A DNA stretch of 64,000 bases from Saccharum officinarum (Eukaryota; Streptophyta; Magnoliopsida; Poales; Poaceae), in the NCBI GenBank assembly GCA_020631735.1, contig CM036191.1, forward strand, positions 44,113,562 to 44,177,561, read 5' to 3'. The position numbers were made by a program, and so were the translations under genes. Positions 34,312-45,259 of this stretch are shown here, piece after piece. Each line of letters begins with the position of its first letter. The first letter of the stretch is position 1. The notes beneath the pieces are model-generated. The model did not search any database, was not told the DNA's origin, and saw nothing but the letters and a program-made list of their open reading frames with translations.

Positions 34312-35236
34312 TCAACTCGCATATACCCGCAGCAGCTCGTCCAAGTAATCAGTGCCAAGGTCCTCGAGCTCAATGACGCTACAGCAGCACTGGCAGCGCG
34401 CTGTCCCCTGCTGCGGCGGCGCTGCCATCGACACGCTGGAGCTGGACGCATCGGAATATTGCCGCAGCAGGGAGGAAGCCGGAGGCAGTACGCCGTCTAC
34501 GCATGGATCAGGATTACTGCCGCTAGTGGCCATAGCCAGTGGCGGATCCATGACAAAATTCCAGGGGCTGAACTTTACGGCTGGTTTAACCTTCGTCTTC
34601 AACCTCTGTCTAGTGTTCAACGTCTCCTTTCTAAGCTCCAATGACCAAACTTTCATGGGGGCTCAGGGGGCTGGTCTCTTCTTCCTTTCTTTCTCTCTAT
34701 TTTTCTTCTTTTCTTCACCTCTTATTCTCCCTCACCCTTCCCGTATTTCCATTATGCACCGGCTGTAGCGGGGGCTGGAGCCCCCAAAGCCCCGTGTAGA
34801 TCCGCCCCCGGCCATAGCCACAGGGGAGCTCGACCTCCCTCTGCGCCTCCGCTGGCGCCTGCACTTCCGCGTGCAGTGGCGCCGCTTCAGCGCGAGGACA
34901 GGGGACCCCACGTTGCCAGCGAGCTCGAGCGGCGCCAGCGACGCCCGTACGCGGTCCACGGGGAAGTTGAGGACGGCTGCGCCGCCGCGCGCGGCGCGCG
35001 GTGAAGGCGGCCTGGTCATAGGCGAGCGCGGCGGCCTTGGCGGTGTCGAAGGTGCTGAGCCACACGCGGGCGCCCTGGCGCGTGGAGTCCCGGATCTCGG
35101 CGGCGAACGTGCCCCACGGCCGCGGCCGCACCCCGATGAACGCGGCGTCCTCCTGGTTCTCTTCCTCTCCGCGTGGCGAGGTATCGGCTGTCGGCCGGTG
35201 CGGCGGCTGGTCGTCCGACACATTTGGTGACACCAT
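34312..35236 (-). pseudogene. AP2/ERF transcription factor pseudogene (group IX-like)
   Basis: The start ATG at 35236 gives [10 protein letters not shown], followed by an AP2/ERF domain ([36 protein letters not shown]). Compared with the intact sister gene at 63396-63965, the region just after AAF carries 7 extra bases in a GCGCGC-rich run (about 34980-35010), which shifts the frame. A 274-base hAT-like element is inserted farther on at 34537-34810. The C-terminal part, including the acidic [13 protein letters not shown] stretch, is still readable after the insertion and ends at TGA 34312-34314. ERF proteins bind GCC-box DNA in the nucleus; this copy would give a truncated protein with the AP2 domain nearly complete but no activation motif. 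Confidence 0.85.
34537..34810. mobile_element. hAT-type non-autonomous element inside the ERF pseudogene
   Basis: The ends CAGTGGCGGATC and (inverted) CGGGGGCGGATC bound 274 bases. The 8-base duplication GCCATAGC flanks it perfectly (34529-34536 and 34811-34818). The empty site is represented by the intact sister gene. No transposase is encoded. Confidence 0.88.
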
Positions 35237-35309
35237 TGCTCCTCGACACGACACCAGTGCATGCCACGGGTGATCCTCGTGCACAAGAAGGAAGCTGGGT
35301 GGTGGCCGG

Positions 35310-35317
35310 TATTTATA
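35310..35317 (-). promoter_or_regulatory. TATA box of the ERF pseudogene
   Basis: On the minus strand the sequence is TATAAATA, 74 bases before the ATG at 35236. It is well placed for a plant core promoter. The MITE and CACTA insertions lie about 130 to 200 bases farther upstream. Confidence 0.55.
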
Positions 35318-35539
35318 TCCGTATGTACGAGTTGACAGTTGATCCTCTCTTGTCATCTTCTGCTCGAACGAGTGAAATACTTTCTGAATCCACCGGGGGA
35401 TATTTGGATTTGGCTTGTTATCGGATGATATATGAATACCAACGTTTTAAATCTCCGGCTAAAAGTATTTAGCGGATTGACTTCTAAAATAGCTATAGGG
35501 GAGGCTAAATGGGGCTATAACCACTACTGCAGACTGCGG

Positions 35540-36260
35540 CTTTGCCTAGCGCCTGAGACGCTCGGCAAAGGCTTTGCCGAGCGCAACGCTCGGCAAAGGG
35601 CTCCCGGCAATGAAATGCTCGGCAAAGCCTTCTTTGCCGAGCGTTTTTTATCGGGCGCTCGGCAAAGCCTTTGCCGAGCGCCTAAGCGGCACTCGGCAAA
35701 GAAAAGCGACGGTCACGGCGGTAGTCACGGCGTGACGTTTTCTTTGCCGAGCACCTCCAATAAGACGCTCGGCAAAGAGCAAACTGATTTTTTAAAAAAA
35801 ATTCTTTGCCTAGCGCCTCCAGTCTAGCGCTCGGCAAAGAGCAAACTGATTTTTTTAAAAAAAATTCTTTGTCTAGCGCTTCTAGCCTGGCGCTCGGCAA
35901 AGAGCACACTGATTTTTTTTTTAAATTCTTTGCCTAGCGCCTCCCGCTTGGCGCTCGGCAAAGAAAAACAATTTTTTTTTAAAAAAAATCTTTGCCTAGC
36001 GCCTCCAGCCTGAGCTCGGCAAAGATCAAACTGATTTTTTTTAAAAAAATTCTTTGCCTAGCGCTTTTAGCCTGGCGCTCGGCAAAGACCACACTGATTT
36101 TTTTTAAAAATTTTTTTTTTGCCTAGCGCCTCCCGCCTGGCGCTCGGCAAAGAGAAACAATTTTTTTTAAAAAAAAAATCTTTGCCTAGCGCCTTCAGTT
36201 TGGCGCTCGGCAAAGCTGGGTAAACTACAAGGCTCTTTGCCTAGCGCTGCGCTAGGCAAA
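35540..36260. repeat. Left subterminal repeat array (TTTGCCGAGCGC / GCTCGGCAAAG)
   Basis: More than fifteen units of ctttgccgagcgc or ctttgcctagcgc alternate with gcgctcggcaaag, separated by A/T runs. Such arrays bind the TNPA-type protein in En/Spm-like elements. This is tandem-like structure, not a CRISPR array. Confidence 0.85.
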
Positions 36261-36596
36261 TCTGGAACCCAGATTTTGTTTTTTTTTATTTTTTGCTTTC
36301 TATCGCTGCAAACATAACATATCATATATATACACATCAAATGGATATCACCATGAACACAAATAACACCATTTATATCACAATTTCATCGCTTCTGTCA
36401 CCACCATCACCATATATATCACAATAGCACATATATCTCATAATAGCATCACTTATTCGGCGATAAAGTCCATTACAACAACTTGATATTCATGAAGTTC
36501 AACACAACAAGTCCAAGTCCATGACATGAAGTTCAACACAACAAGTCCAGGTCCATCACCAAGAGAAGGAATACGTGACAACAACTTCGACGTTAC

Positions 36597-38297
36597 TCAC
36601 TGAGGCGGCGGTGGAGGTTGGTACCCGGGCCACCCATGTGACGGCGGCGACGGTCCCCCATGCTCGTTCGGCACGTGGTTCGAACCCGCCGACTGAGGCT
36701 ACACACAGGAGCAGCGATTGCATGAGACAAAGTTAAATAGCTAAATAACATGCATGCATGATATATATTACTCACCGGAGTAGTGTTGAGAGCAACGAAG
36801 GGAGGAACGACGGGAGGAGGCTGAGGTGGACCCATCAAGCTGGGTGGCAAAGTAACACCCAGAGAACTCTGCAGAAACGCCAGCACGTCCGACATCCTCT
36901 GGTCACTTGCCAGTCGCGCCGCCCGCTCTGAAGCCACAACCGCCTCCAGCTCGTCGGCCCTCTTGTTCGAAGTTTCCACCTGAGCCTATACATTGTTGCA
37001 AAGGTAATGTTAGTGAAGCGACAAGGAAATCCTCGTGTAATGCACAACGAGTAAACCAAAACTAACCTGTAGTGCCTCGACCTGGGCCTGTCCATAGGCC
37101 GGCCGCTCGCGTATCGGCGGGAGTCCGGAGCCACTCGTGGTCTGTGCTTGGATCTGGGAGAGAGTGGGAGTAGTGGCGGTGTCGATCACGCTGTTGGCCA
37201 TCCAGTAGCGCCCATGCTGCTTTCCCTTTCCAAGACACATGACGAGGCGCGCATCGATGTTGTCAGTCGTTGGATCATAATCCGACCCATACATCGTCCT
37301 TGCCGCCTCATGGTACTCGGTGACTTTCTTGTAGGCACTCTCACTTGTGTACGCCTCGGGCGGGTCCTCCGGGTTGAAGGAGACGTCGGACGTCGCCTTG
37401 CCCTTGTGTGACATGGTATATGCAGCGAAGTAGGAGCATGGCTGGCCACCGTGCGCCGCCGACTGCGAGAACGAAAAGAAGTTTGTTAGTAGTCTTTGCC
37501 TAGTTACATTAAAGCATGACAACAGTTACAAACATGATGACGTACCCAAGCTCGGCCGAAGCCGCCGACGTTGCGGTTGCCTTGATGGTGAGGTACACCT
37601 GGCATGGCCAAACGGTGAGCCCGGGCAGCCGCGTGCTGCTGCCGCCACTCCTCGCTCAGCCAACGGTCCACGATTTGCCCCCACGCCTCAGGGGACTTTT
37701 CGCACCACCAAGGAATGACCTACACGTCATGAAGTAATCGACACGTTAGGCAGTCAAGTTCATAGCACCTAATGTTGAAAGGAACTTAATTTAAAGTTGT
37801 TCAGTTACCTGCATGAACTGCTCTTTGGTGAGAGAGAGCCTCCGATCTCGGATTTGTTTCTTGTTGACGCTCTCTCCAAATTGCTTCCCATAGTAATCTC
37901 TGATGGCCTGGACTCTCGCCTCGTGGTACATGTCCGTAACGCGCTTCCTGCAAGCTTTCCTAGCCACGGCGTCCGCATTGCCCTCGTAGCTCTCGTCGAG
38001 CTTGAAGTACGTCTGCATATGAAGACACGATGTATGCATTAGTTATTTCAAGTAGGATCCAATGAATATGTTGCATTGAGGCATGTAGTGCGAGGAAGAC
38101 TTACCCAGAACTCCTGAAGGATGTGCGCTGCCACGTTGCCTGCGGTGGCATGGTGGGCGGACTCGTAGTGGGCCCACGTGTAGGCAGGCTCGTCCTTCCC
38201 GGCATGTGTTACAATGCCAGGGAAGTAGTGCCTGACCAGGGCCCCTAGGACGCCATTCACATGGCGTGAATCCTCTTCCGACACAACCCTCCAGGTC
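36597..38297 (-). CDS. TNPA-like / Transposase_24 (Ptta/En/Spm) protein gene, five introns, 5' end missing
   Basis: Six exons on the minus strand join with clean GT-AG sites and in frame: 38297-38105, 38012-37809, 37719-37546, 37462-37067, 36985-36776 and 36698-36597 (TGA 36597-36599), giving about 425 residues. The start WRVVSEEDSRHVNGVLG and the later CEKSPEAWGQIVDRW and YWMANSVIDTA are the pattern of the plant transposase_24 family linked to CACTA elements. A coiled-coil segment (NKRADELEAVVASERAARL) and a Pro-rich tail follow. There is no stop inside. The first exon shown begins in phase 1 after an acceptor at 38298, so an upstream exon is expected, but that region holds microsatellite and GC-rich sequence and I find no convincing start. 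TNPA proteins bind the subterminal repeats and assist excision. Confidence 0.75.
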
Positions 38298-38499
38298 CTG
38301 CAGAAGTGATTGAGTAAATATATTAGTATATATTTAGATTTTGAACAAAGGATGGCCCCTGTACGGGGAGGTTACCAAACCAATTAGTGAGAACGAAAAA
38401 TTTCGGCAGCACCTCCCCTGTACGGGGAGGTTACCAAACCTGCAAAAAAAAGACGGCACGATGGCCGACAACCACAAATACGTCACCGGCACGATGGCC

Positions 38500-38765
38500 G
38501 ACTAGCATAAGAATATATGCAAGTATTAACACTATTAGTATAACCACTACTAGTACTATCACTACTCACACTACCACTACTACTACGCCTACTACTCCTA
38601 GTCCTAACCCTTCTACTACTACTACCTACTACACCTACAATTACTACTACTACTACACCTACTACTAATCCTACTACTACCACATTGACCACGACTTCGC
38701 CTACAACTACTCCTACTACTCCAACTACCACTACTACTACGCCTACTACTCCTACTACGTCAAAC
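38500..38765. repeat. Trinucleotide-rich tract (ACT/CTA)n inside the CACTA element
   Basis: Imperfect ctactactac runs broken by cct and acc units. A low-complexity microsatellite directly upstream of the TNPA-like gene. Confidence 0.85.
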
Positions 38766-39430
38766 TAGACGTACCTGTGGCGGACGACGCGGGGTGCGGC
38801 GGCCGACGCGGGGTCACGGTCGAGGTGCGCGAGGCCGGCGCGGGCGTGAGCCGGGGCCGGGGCGGGGGCGGTTGGCCGGGCTCGGCGAAGGTGGCCGGCC
38901 GCGGCGCGGGGCGGCGGTGGCGGTTGGCCGGGCGCGGCACGATGCGCGGGGGCGGGGGCCGGCTGGGCGCGGCACGCGGCGCGGGGGGCAGGGGCCGGCC
39001 GGGCGCGGCACACGGCGTGGCGGCGGCGGCGGCGGCGGCGGCCGGCCGCACGGCGCGGCGCGGGGGCGGGGGCGTGGGCCGGCCGGGGCCGGAGCTTGAC
39101 GCGGCGCGGGGGGCCGGAGGCGGGGGCCGGCCGGGGGCGGAGTTGGGGGCCGGCCGGGCGCGGCGGCAGCCGAGCGCGGCGGGGGCGGCGGCGGCGGCCG
39201 GCCGCACGGCGCGGCGCGGAGGGCGGGGGCGGGGGCGGAGGCGAGGGCCGGCCGGGCGTGGCGCGGCGCGGGGGCGGCGCCGGGGCGGAGGCGAGGGCCG
39301 GCCGGTCGCACGGCGCGGCGCGGGGGCGGCGCCGGGGCGAGGCCGGCCGCGGGCGGCGGCGGCGGCCGGGCGCGGCGGCGGTGGCCGGGCGCGGAGGCGG
39401 CGGCGGCGGACGGGTGCGGCTGCTGATGTT
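38766..39430. repeat. Extremely GC-rich low-complexity block
   Basis: About 660 bases, almost only G and C, built on ggccggccggg, gcgcggcg and gggggcgg variants. Long open frames appear on both strands only because stop codons are absent from such sequence. They encode Gly/Arg/Ala or Pro/Arg runs and are not supported as genes. It may be an expanded former first exon or promoter of the TNPA-like gene. Confidence 0.75.
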
Positions 39431-39474
39431 TTCTTTTTTTTCAATTTTGGCCGGTTCATGTAAATAAGGAGACG

Positions 39475-39990
39475 CCCTTTGCCTAGCGCCCGCGATTTGG
39501 CGCTCGGCAAAGAGGTGCCTTTGCCGAGCGCCAGATCGCGGGCGCTAGGCAAAGAATTTTTCGTTGATTTTTTTTCAATTTTGGCCGGCTGAGACGCTCT
39601 TTGCCTAGCGCCCGCGATCTGGCGCTCGGCAAAGATGTGCCTTTGCCGAGCGCCAGATCGCGGGCGCTAGGCAAAGAATTTTTCGTTTTTTTTAATTTGT
39701 TTTTGTGAATTTGTTTTTTTATTCGTTTAAGTAATGTACACTCCTTTGCCGAGCGCCAGATCGGAGGCGCTCGGCAAAGACTTTTCCGTTTTTTTTTTGT
39801 TTTTTTATTTGTTTTTTAAAATTTGTTTTTTTATTTGTTTTTTAAAATTTGTTTAATTGCTGTACACTCCTTTGCCGAGCACCAGATCGGGGGCGCTAGG
39901 CAAAGAATTTCAAATAATGTGTCATCCATGCAAAAAAAGGTTTGAAAGAAAAAAAAAAGAAAATTAAAGAAAAAAAAAGAAAATTTTTTG
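39475..39990. repeat. Internal TTTGCCGAGCGC repeat array
   Basis: Inverted pairs of gcctagcgcccgcgatctggcgctcggc alternate with T-rich spacers (unit described in part). It belongs to the same subterminal family as the left array. Confidence 0.8.
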
Positions 39991-40015
39991 CCTAGCGCCA
40001 AATTTCAGCGCTTGG

Positions 40016-41203
40016 CAAAGAGGTGCCTTTGCCGAGCGCCCTGCGTTAGGCGCTAGGCAAAGGTGTCTCTTTGCCGAGTGCCAACCTTGGCGCTCGGCAA
40101 AGGCACCTCTTTGCCGAGCGCTGACATTTGGCGCTCGGCAAAGAATTTTCTTTTTTTTTGTTTTTTTTGTTTGAAACTTTTTTGTCATGCATTACACATT
40201 ATTTAAAAGTATATGTTAAGTTTTGGTACTTTTTAAAATATTTTTACTATTTATCGTTAGTTTATTTGATTTAATTGAATTTCTCCGATAAACGCGTGTT
40301 TGAACTGTAGGTGCATCGAATCTCCGAATTGGACGGTTTGAAAATTGATATTCGCATTACTTAGCGTATGTTAAGGCCGTATCCTGGAGCACGCATGAAA
40401 TATCGAACATCTAGCGCACGGAACACGGCGACCAAGTTGCGCGTGAAGTGCTATTAAATTAAAAAAAAAGCAAACAAAGTTCGAAAATCACGAAACTTAG
40501 CGAAACGTCTTTGGAGCACATGTGGAGGCTATGGTCAAAATTTGGTAAAGTTTCGTGCACGTTGTCACGTAAGTTAGTTAGAAACCTAGACATCTCACAT
40601 GTGATAACTTGTGATCACATGTGAGATGTCTAGGTTTCTAACTAACTTACGTGACAACGTACACGAAACTTTACCAAATTTTGACCATAGCCTCCACATG
40701 TGCTCCAAAGACGTTTCGCTAAGTTTCGTGATTTTCGAACTTTGTTTGCTTTTTTTTAATTTAATAGCACTTCACGCGCAACTTGATCGCCGTGTTCCGT
40801 GCGCTAGATGTTCGATATTTCATACGTGCTCCAGGATACGGCCTTAACATACGCTAAGTAATGCGAATATCAATTTTCGAACCGTCCAATTCGGAGATTC
40901 GATGCACCTACAGTTCAAACACGCGTTTATCAGAGAAATTCAATTAAATCAAATAAACTAACGATAAATAGTAAAAAGATTTAAAAAAAGTACCAAAACT
41001 TAACATATACTTTTAAATAATGTGTAATGCATGACAAAAAAGTTTGAAACAAAAAAACAAAAAAAAAAGAAAATTCTTTGCCGAGCGCCAAATGTCAGCG
41101 CTCGGCAAAGAGGTGCCTTTGCCGAGCGCCAAGGTTGGCACTCGGCAAAGAGACACCTTTGCCTAGCGCCTAACGCAGGGCGCTCGGCAAAGAGCCACCT
41201 TTG
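40016..41203. repeat. Near-perfect palindrome of 1.19 kb in the CACTA element
   Basis: The left arm up to 40605 and the right arm from 40614 are inverted copies around an 8-base loop (40606-40613). For example, gttgtcacgtaagttagtta at 40561 pairs with taactaacttacgtgacaac ending at 40658, and the arms reach into the TTTGCCGAG arrays on both sides. Only scattered mismatches are visible. Transcripts crossing it would fold into a hairpin of about 590 base pairs. Confidence 0.88.
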
Positions 41204-41475
41204 CCGAGCGCTTAACGGAGGGCGCTCGGCAAAGAACGACGGTATATTCCGCGGTGGCTCTTTGCCGAGTGCTATCCTTTGCCGAGTGCCTGACGCTTGG
41301 CAAAGACGTTCTTTGCCGAGTGTTTCTCTTTGCCGAGGGCCTGGCGCTAGGCAAAGGAGTCATTGCCGAGCGCATTCTTTGCCGAGAGCCCGGCGCTAGG
41401 CAAAGGTGGCCTTTGCCGAGCGCCCGATAAATAGCGCTCAGCAAAGACCCAGGCGCTAGGCAAAGGCACTGTCTG
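41204..41475. repeat. Right subterminal repeat array of the CACTA element
   Basis: Several TTTGCCGAGTGC / GGCGCTAGGCAAAG units up to the element end at 41483. It is the counterpart of the left array. Confidence 0.85.
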
Positions 41476-41658
41476 CCGTAGTGAACGAGATATAACCGCT
41501 AAGCTTTTTTTATTTTTTTTTATTTTAGAATATAGCCGTTAAGTTATACGTAAACACAAATAGCTTGATCAGCCTCAAATAGCTATAGCCGGCTATAACG
41601 ACAACTATAGTCGGCTATAGCGACAACTATAGCTGGAGATTTAAAGCCTTAATTAATA

Positions 41659-41894
41659 CTCCCTCTTTGCCTAAATATTTGTCACTTTCGCTTTGTGAGA
41701 AATAACTTTGATTAAATATATATAAAAAATATTAATACTTAAGGTACATAATTAATATCATTAGATAGATTTTTTAATGTATTTTTTTTTAATAAATTTA
41801 TTTGGAGATGCAAATGTTACACGTATTTTCTATAAATCGAGTCAAACTTTCAGTACGGAAACCAACGACGACAGTTAATTGAGGACATAGGGAG
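41659..41894. mobile_element. Stowaway MITE, 236 bases
   Basis: It begins ctccctctttgcc and ends ggacatagggag, flanked by TA at 41657-41658 and 41895-41896. The interior matches the Stowaway at 4594-4830. Confidence 0.85.
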
Positions 41895-41906
41895 TATGAT
41901 CTATTA

Positions 41907-42165
41907 CCTCAGTCCCTAAAAGAATGCAATTCTACTAGCACTGTGTCATGTCTTAGTACCTTATAAGTTTGATCAATTATAAATAAAAAAGTATCCATGT
42001 TTATAATACCAAATAAATACCATCAGATTAATTACAAAATGTATTTTCATAATAAATTAATTTAAAGACATAACTGTAAATATTATTCACTAAAAACTTA
42101 GCCAAACGTGAACTACTTTTCATAGCACGCAATCCATAGTTGCATTCTTTTCAGGATCAAGGCAG
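41907..42165. mobile_element. Stowaway MITE, 259 bases
   Basis: Inverted ends cctcagtccctaaaagaatg and cattcttttcaggatcaagg with TA on both sides (41905-41906 and 42166-42167). A different Stowaway subfamily from the neighbour, only 12 bases away. Confidence 0.85.
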
Positions 42166-42167
42166 TA

Positions 42168-42756
42168 ACTTTACACACAGTCCTGTACGGCTGTACGTCA
42201 TAATCTAATAATATCATAGCCTCATACTAGGTACGAGATAGTAGCAATATCCTAAAGTAAGTACGAAATTGGAAAACTATAAAGCCAAATAGACAGTAAT
42301 AACCCCCGCACAGCGTAGGTGCTACGGAGGGCCAACACGTACGATTGCCCACTTTGCAATGTCAAAGGAGACTGGAAAAAAGAACAATATAAAATTTTTT
42401 GCGCTACTGTGAATTGCATGTTGACTACAAATATGTTGACTACAAATATCGTGGCCAACCGGGTGGTTGTTCACGGCAGTAAAACAGTCGTCTTATCTTC
42501 CTATTACTGATTAGAAGCCCTAACCGAGTCTTTACGTTAATTTTCACCAGCCGTGCTAGAAAAAAAATACTACAAAATCTCACATTAATAAAAACAACCG
42601 GCCATCACATCAAAAGACTCTAGCCATTTATAACCATAGGATCTTTTTTATTTTGCAAACAATTACCGACCTCTACCATTATACTAAATAAAATCTTTTA
42701 AATAAAAAGAAAAAAATTGGCCGTACATACATTTCATAGTTGGTTAATACAAAATA
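42168..42756. other. Intergenic, nothing recognised
   Basis: AT-rich sequence with a short direct repeat, atgttgactacaaat, at about 42418-42445. No gene is supported. Confidence 0.5.
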
Positions 42757-42904
42757 TTCCCTCCGTTCCAAATTAGAAGTCACTTTGACTTTTTTGGTTC
42801 ATCCATTTTACTATGTATCTAGATATATTATTTATCTAGATGTATAGCAAAATTGATGTACCAAAAAAGTCAAATCAACTTATAATTTAAAACGGAGGGA
42901 GCAG
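42757..42904. mobile_element. Stowaway MITE, 148 bases
   Basis: Ends ttccctccgttcc and aacggagggagcag, TA at 42755-42756 and 42905-42906, with an internal inverted structure. Typical short Stowaway. Confidence 0.85.
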
Positions 42905-43179
42905 TAGATTGGTCTACTGTCACATCAACTTTTGGTTAGTGTATTAATATTAATATAAAAGATCTGGACCCAACACGTTATCCTTCATGTTTATGGATCT
43001 ATTAATAAAATATTAGAGACAATATGTCAAAACAAACAAACAACTTACGCAGGACCCATCACGTTCATGGTTCATTAATCTTTTAATAAAATAGCAGATG
43101 ATCAAACTCAACAAACAAGATACATGTCACTACTAAAAACGATTTGTAGCAATGCCTCTTTTTTTAGGGGCGGTTCTAA

Positions 43180-43310
43180 AGCCCTGTTCATCTGACTTAT
43201 AATCCATACTTTTCAGTTTGTTTTTTTTCAGCTGGAACAGTGTTTTTCTCTCATAACAAATCAGCCAACAGTGTTTTTTAGCCGGCTTATCAGCACAGCC
43301 GAACGGGGCC
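43180..43310. mobile_element. Tourist/Harbinger-like MITE
   Basis: Ends agccctgttc and gaacggggcc with a possible TAA target duplication (43177-43179 and 43311-43313). The interior (tcagctggaacagtg, gccggcttatcagc) matches a common grass MITE. A related one lies at 63004-63112. Confidence 0.65.
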
Positions 43311-43697
43311 TAAGTCGCCCCAACAAATGGTTCTCAAACGAGCCACCTCTACAAATAAATTTATAGGGGCGGCTGGTGTTATCAGCCACCCTTACAAATG
43401 ATCATATTTGTAGGGGCAGCTCTATTTGCAGCCACCCCTACAAATCTCATTTGTAGGGGCAACTCTATATTGAACCGTCCCTATAAATAGACGCTGAATA
43501 GTAAAAACTAAGTACTAAAATTTAAATTTTTCAAACAATCTCGGATGAAGAAATGACCAAAATAAAAGTTATAGATCTGAAAAAGTTGTAGAACTTTGTT
43601 GTTTACAACTTTTTCATTTGAGATCATTTACTACTTCAAAATATTGTTTGAAATTTAATTTTTAAATTATTGAAGAAGTCTAATTTCTCTTTTTAAT

Positions 43698-44774
43698 CGT
43701 CGGGTACCTAAACCAAGGGTACCCAAAACCCCCGAGGATTCCGCATCACAAAAACCCTTGAAAAACCACATACGTGTAAGGACGGGGCACCCTCGACTGC
43801 GTTCCGACTCGCACGAGGCCCGCTCGACGATTCGCCTCGACCCCTGGAAAAATCTCCGACTCGCACGACCATGGGTCGATCCGGTCGACCCTGGGTCGAG
43901 CCGGCCGGCACTTCCTCACCCACCTACTTACAGACAAAAGTCAAGGCATTTAATGCAACTGCCGACCACTTCCTACCTACGTGGCTACATCACCGCCAGC
44001 ATGGAAGTAGTACCAGCGTCAAATCCCGCTTTTTACCACCCATCCCGGGATGGGCGGTGAAAACCTGTCACTATACGCACCATGCCGGATACTGTTCTGC
44101 CATCGATGCCCCCTCGAGGCACAAAACGACGACCGTCACATCCCGGATTTCTAGGGCCCGGCCTTATCCATTCCCCGTCGACCCCCTTAGATACGCCTCG
44201 ACTTGGCCTTGACTAATCGCCGGTCAACAAGAGGATAATGCCTGCACGTCCGCTCGCCACAGGACTCAGGGTCTTTCACCGTCCCATCCCTGACGCCACC
44301 ATGGTACTCCGGGGATGGCCAGCCATTCCTGGAGCACGTCACTACAGCAGCCCTCACGGGCGCACGTTGGACCTTCACCTCTAAGGCACCGCCCTAGGGT
44401 TTTACCGACTCCTCTGCCTTCACTTGACCTTATAAAAGGGGAGGCAGGGGACCCTCCTAGGGGAGAACGGAGGACAAAGGACGAAAACCGCAAGACACCA
44501 CCTCACTACTGAGATCAACATCCCAAGTAATGATCCGTTGTACTCTCTCTTTGAGACTTGGGACTGGCTCCCTCTCTCGCAGCTTGTAACCCCTACGCAA
44601 GCACTTAGGTGCAAGGAAATACAATACCATCTCTTCCCCGCTGGACGTAGGGCCTTCTTTGCCTGAACCAGGATAAACCCCCGCGTATTCTCTTTGCATC
44701 ACCATCCGGATTAGGGAACACGCAGCACAAATTCACTCGTCGGCTTAGGGGCCTCCCGGGTCCGGGCACCGACA
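43698..44774 (+). mobile_element. Solo LTR of a Ty3/gypsy element, 1077 bases
   Basis: The repeat begins CGTCGGGTACC (first base T changed to C) and ends GGGCACCGACA, flanked by the 5-base duplication TTAAT (43693-43697 and 44775-44779). A TATA box (cttataaaagg, about 44429) supports the plus orientation. No internal gag or pol is present, so recombination between LTRs has removed the rest. Its end resembles that of the LTR at 1-1131. Confidence 0.88.
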
Positions 44775-44987
44775 TTAATCTCTGGCTAAAACTTGTAACT
44801 AGTCTTTCTCCCTCATACTAACTTCAAATTTGATGATTTTTTTGCTAAAATTTTCTAATATCTTGCTCTATCAATTTATTGTGTTCCTATAGCTATTATT
44901 TGAGCCATCTTTCATGTGACTTTGTTTTATCAATTTCAAATTTAAATTTCCCAAAATGGCAACTTAAACCAATATTTTGAAGCAGTA

Positions 44988-45254
44988 AATGATTTCAGCT
45001 AAAAAACTCATGAACATAAAAGTTGTAGAACTGATTAAGATCTACAACTTTTATTTTGGTCATTTGTTCATCCGACAAAATGATAATAACATTGTTAACA
45101 AATTTTACATATCTCTTATAGTTTGATATGTAAATTTGTGAACAATGTATAGTACCACTTTGTCGGATGAACAAATGACCAACACAAAAGTTGTAGATCT
45201 TGATGGGTTCTACAACTTTTATGTTGATGACTTTTTCAGCTGAAATCATTTACT
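44988..45254. repeat. Palindrome inside the CACTA-like element
   Basis: Arms containing aatgatttcagct, agatctacaacttttattt and ttcatccgacaaa return inverted around about 45120, with minor mismatches. Confidence 0.75.
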
Positions 45255-45259
45255 CTTTC

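Larger units (their letters stand above)
35522..41483 (-). mobile_element. CACTA (En/Spm) transposon, 5.96 kb, non-autonomous
   Basis: The ends CACTACTGCAGACTGCGGCTTTGCC-type and its inverse (ending GCCGTAGTG) bound 5962 bases, flanked by the 3-base TSD AAC (35519-35521 and 41484-41486). Both ends carry arrays of TTTGCCGAGCGC / GCGCTCGGCAAAG in both orientations, the binding-site-like subterminal repeats of this superfamily. One TNPA-type gene is present on the minus strand, but no TNPD-type transposase was found, so movement would need help from another copy. The strand given follows the internal gene. Confidence 0.9.
35446..41650. mobile_element. MITE interrupted by the CACTA element
   Basis: Sequence left of the CACTA element (ttaaatctccggctaaaag, from 35446) and right of it (ctatagctggagatttaaa, to about 41646) form the two inverted ends of one small MITE with gctatag words. 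The CACTA element landed inside it, so the MITE is older. Confidence 0.6.

Noticed and set aside
38766..39552. Long open frames on both strands in the G/C block (Gly/Arg/Ala or Pro/Arg proteins)
   Set aside because: Frames are open only because stop codons are nearly absent from such sequence. All phases are open, there is no domain, and the composition is repetitive.
35540..41475. Regularly spaced short repeats resembling a CRISPR array
   Set aside because: The TTTGCCGAG units alternate in both orientations with variable spacing and lie at the ends of a transposon with CACTA termini and a TSD. This is a plant genome.
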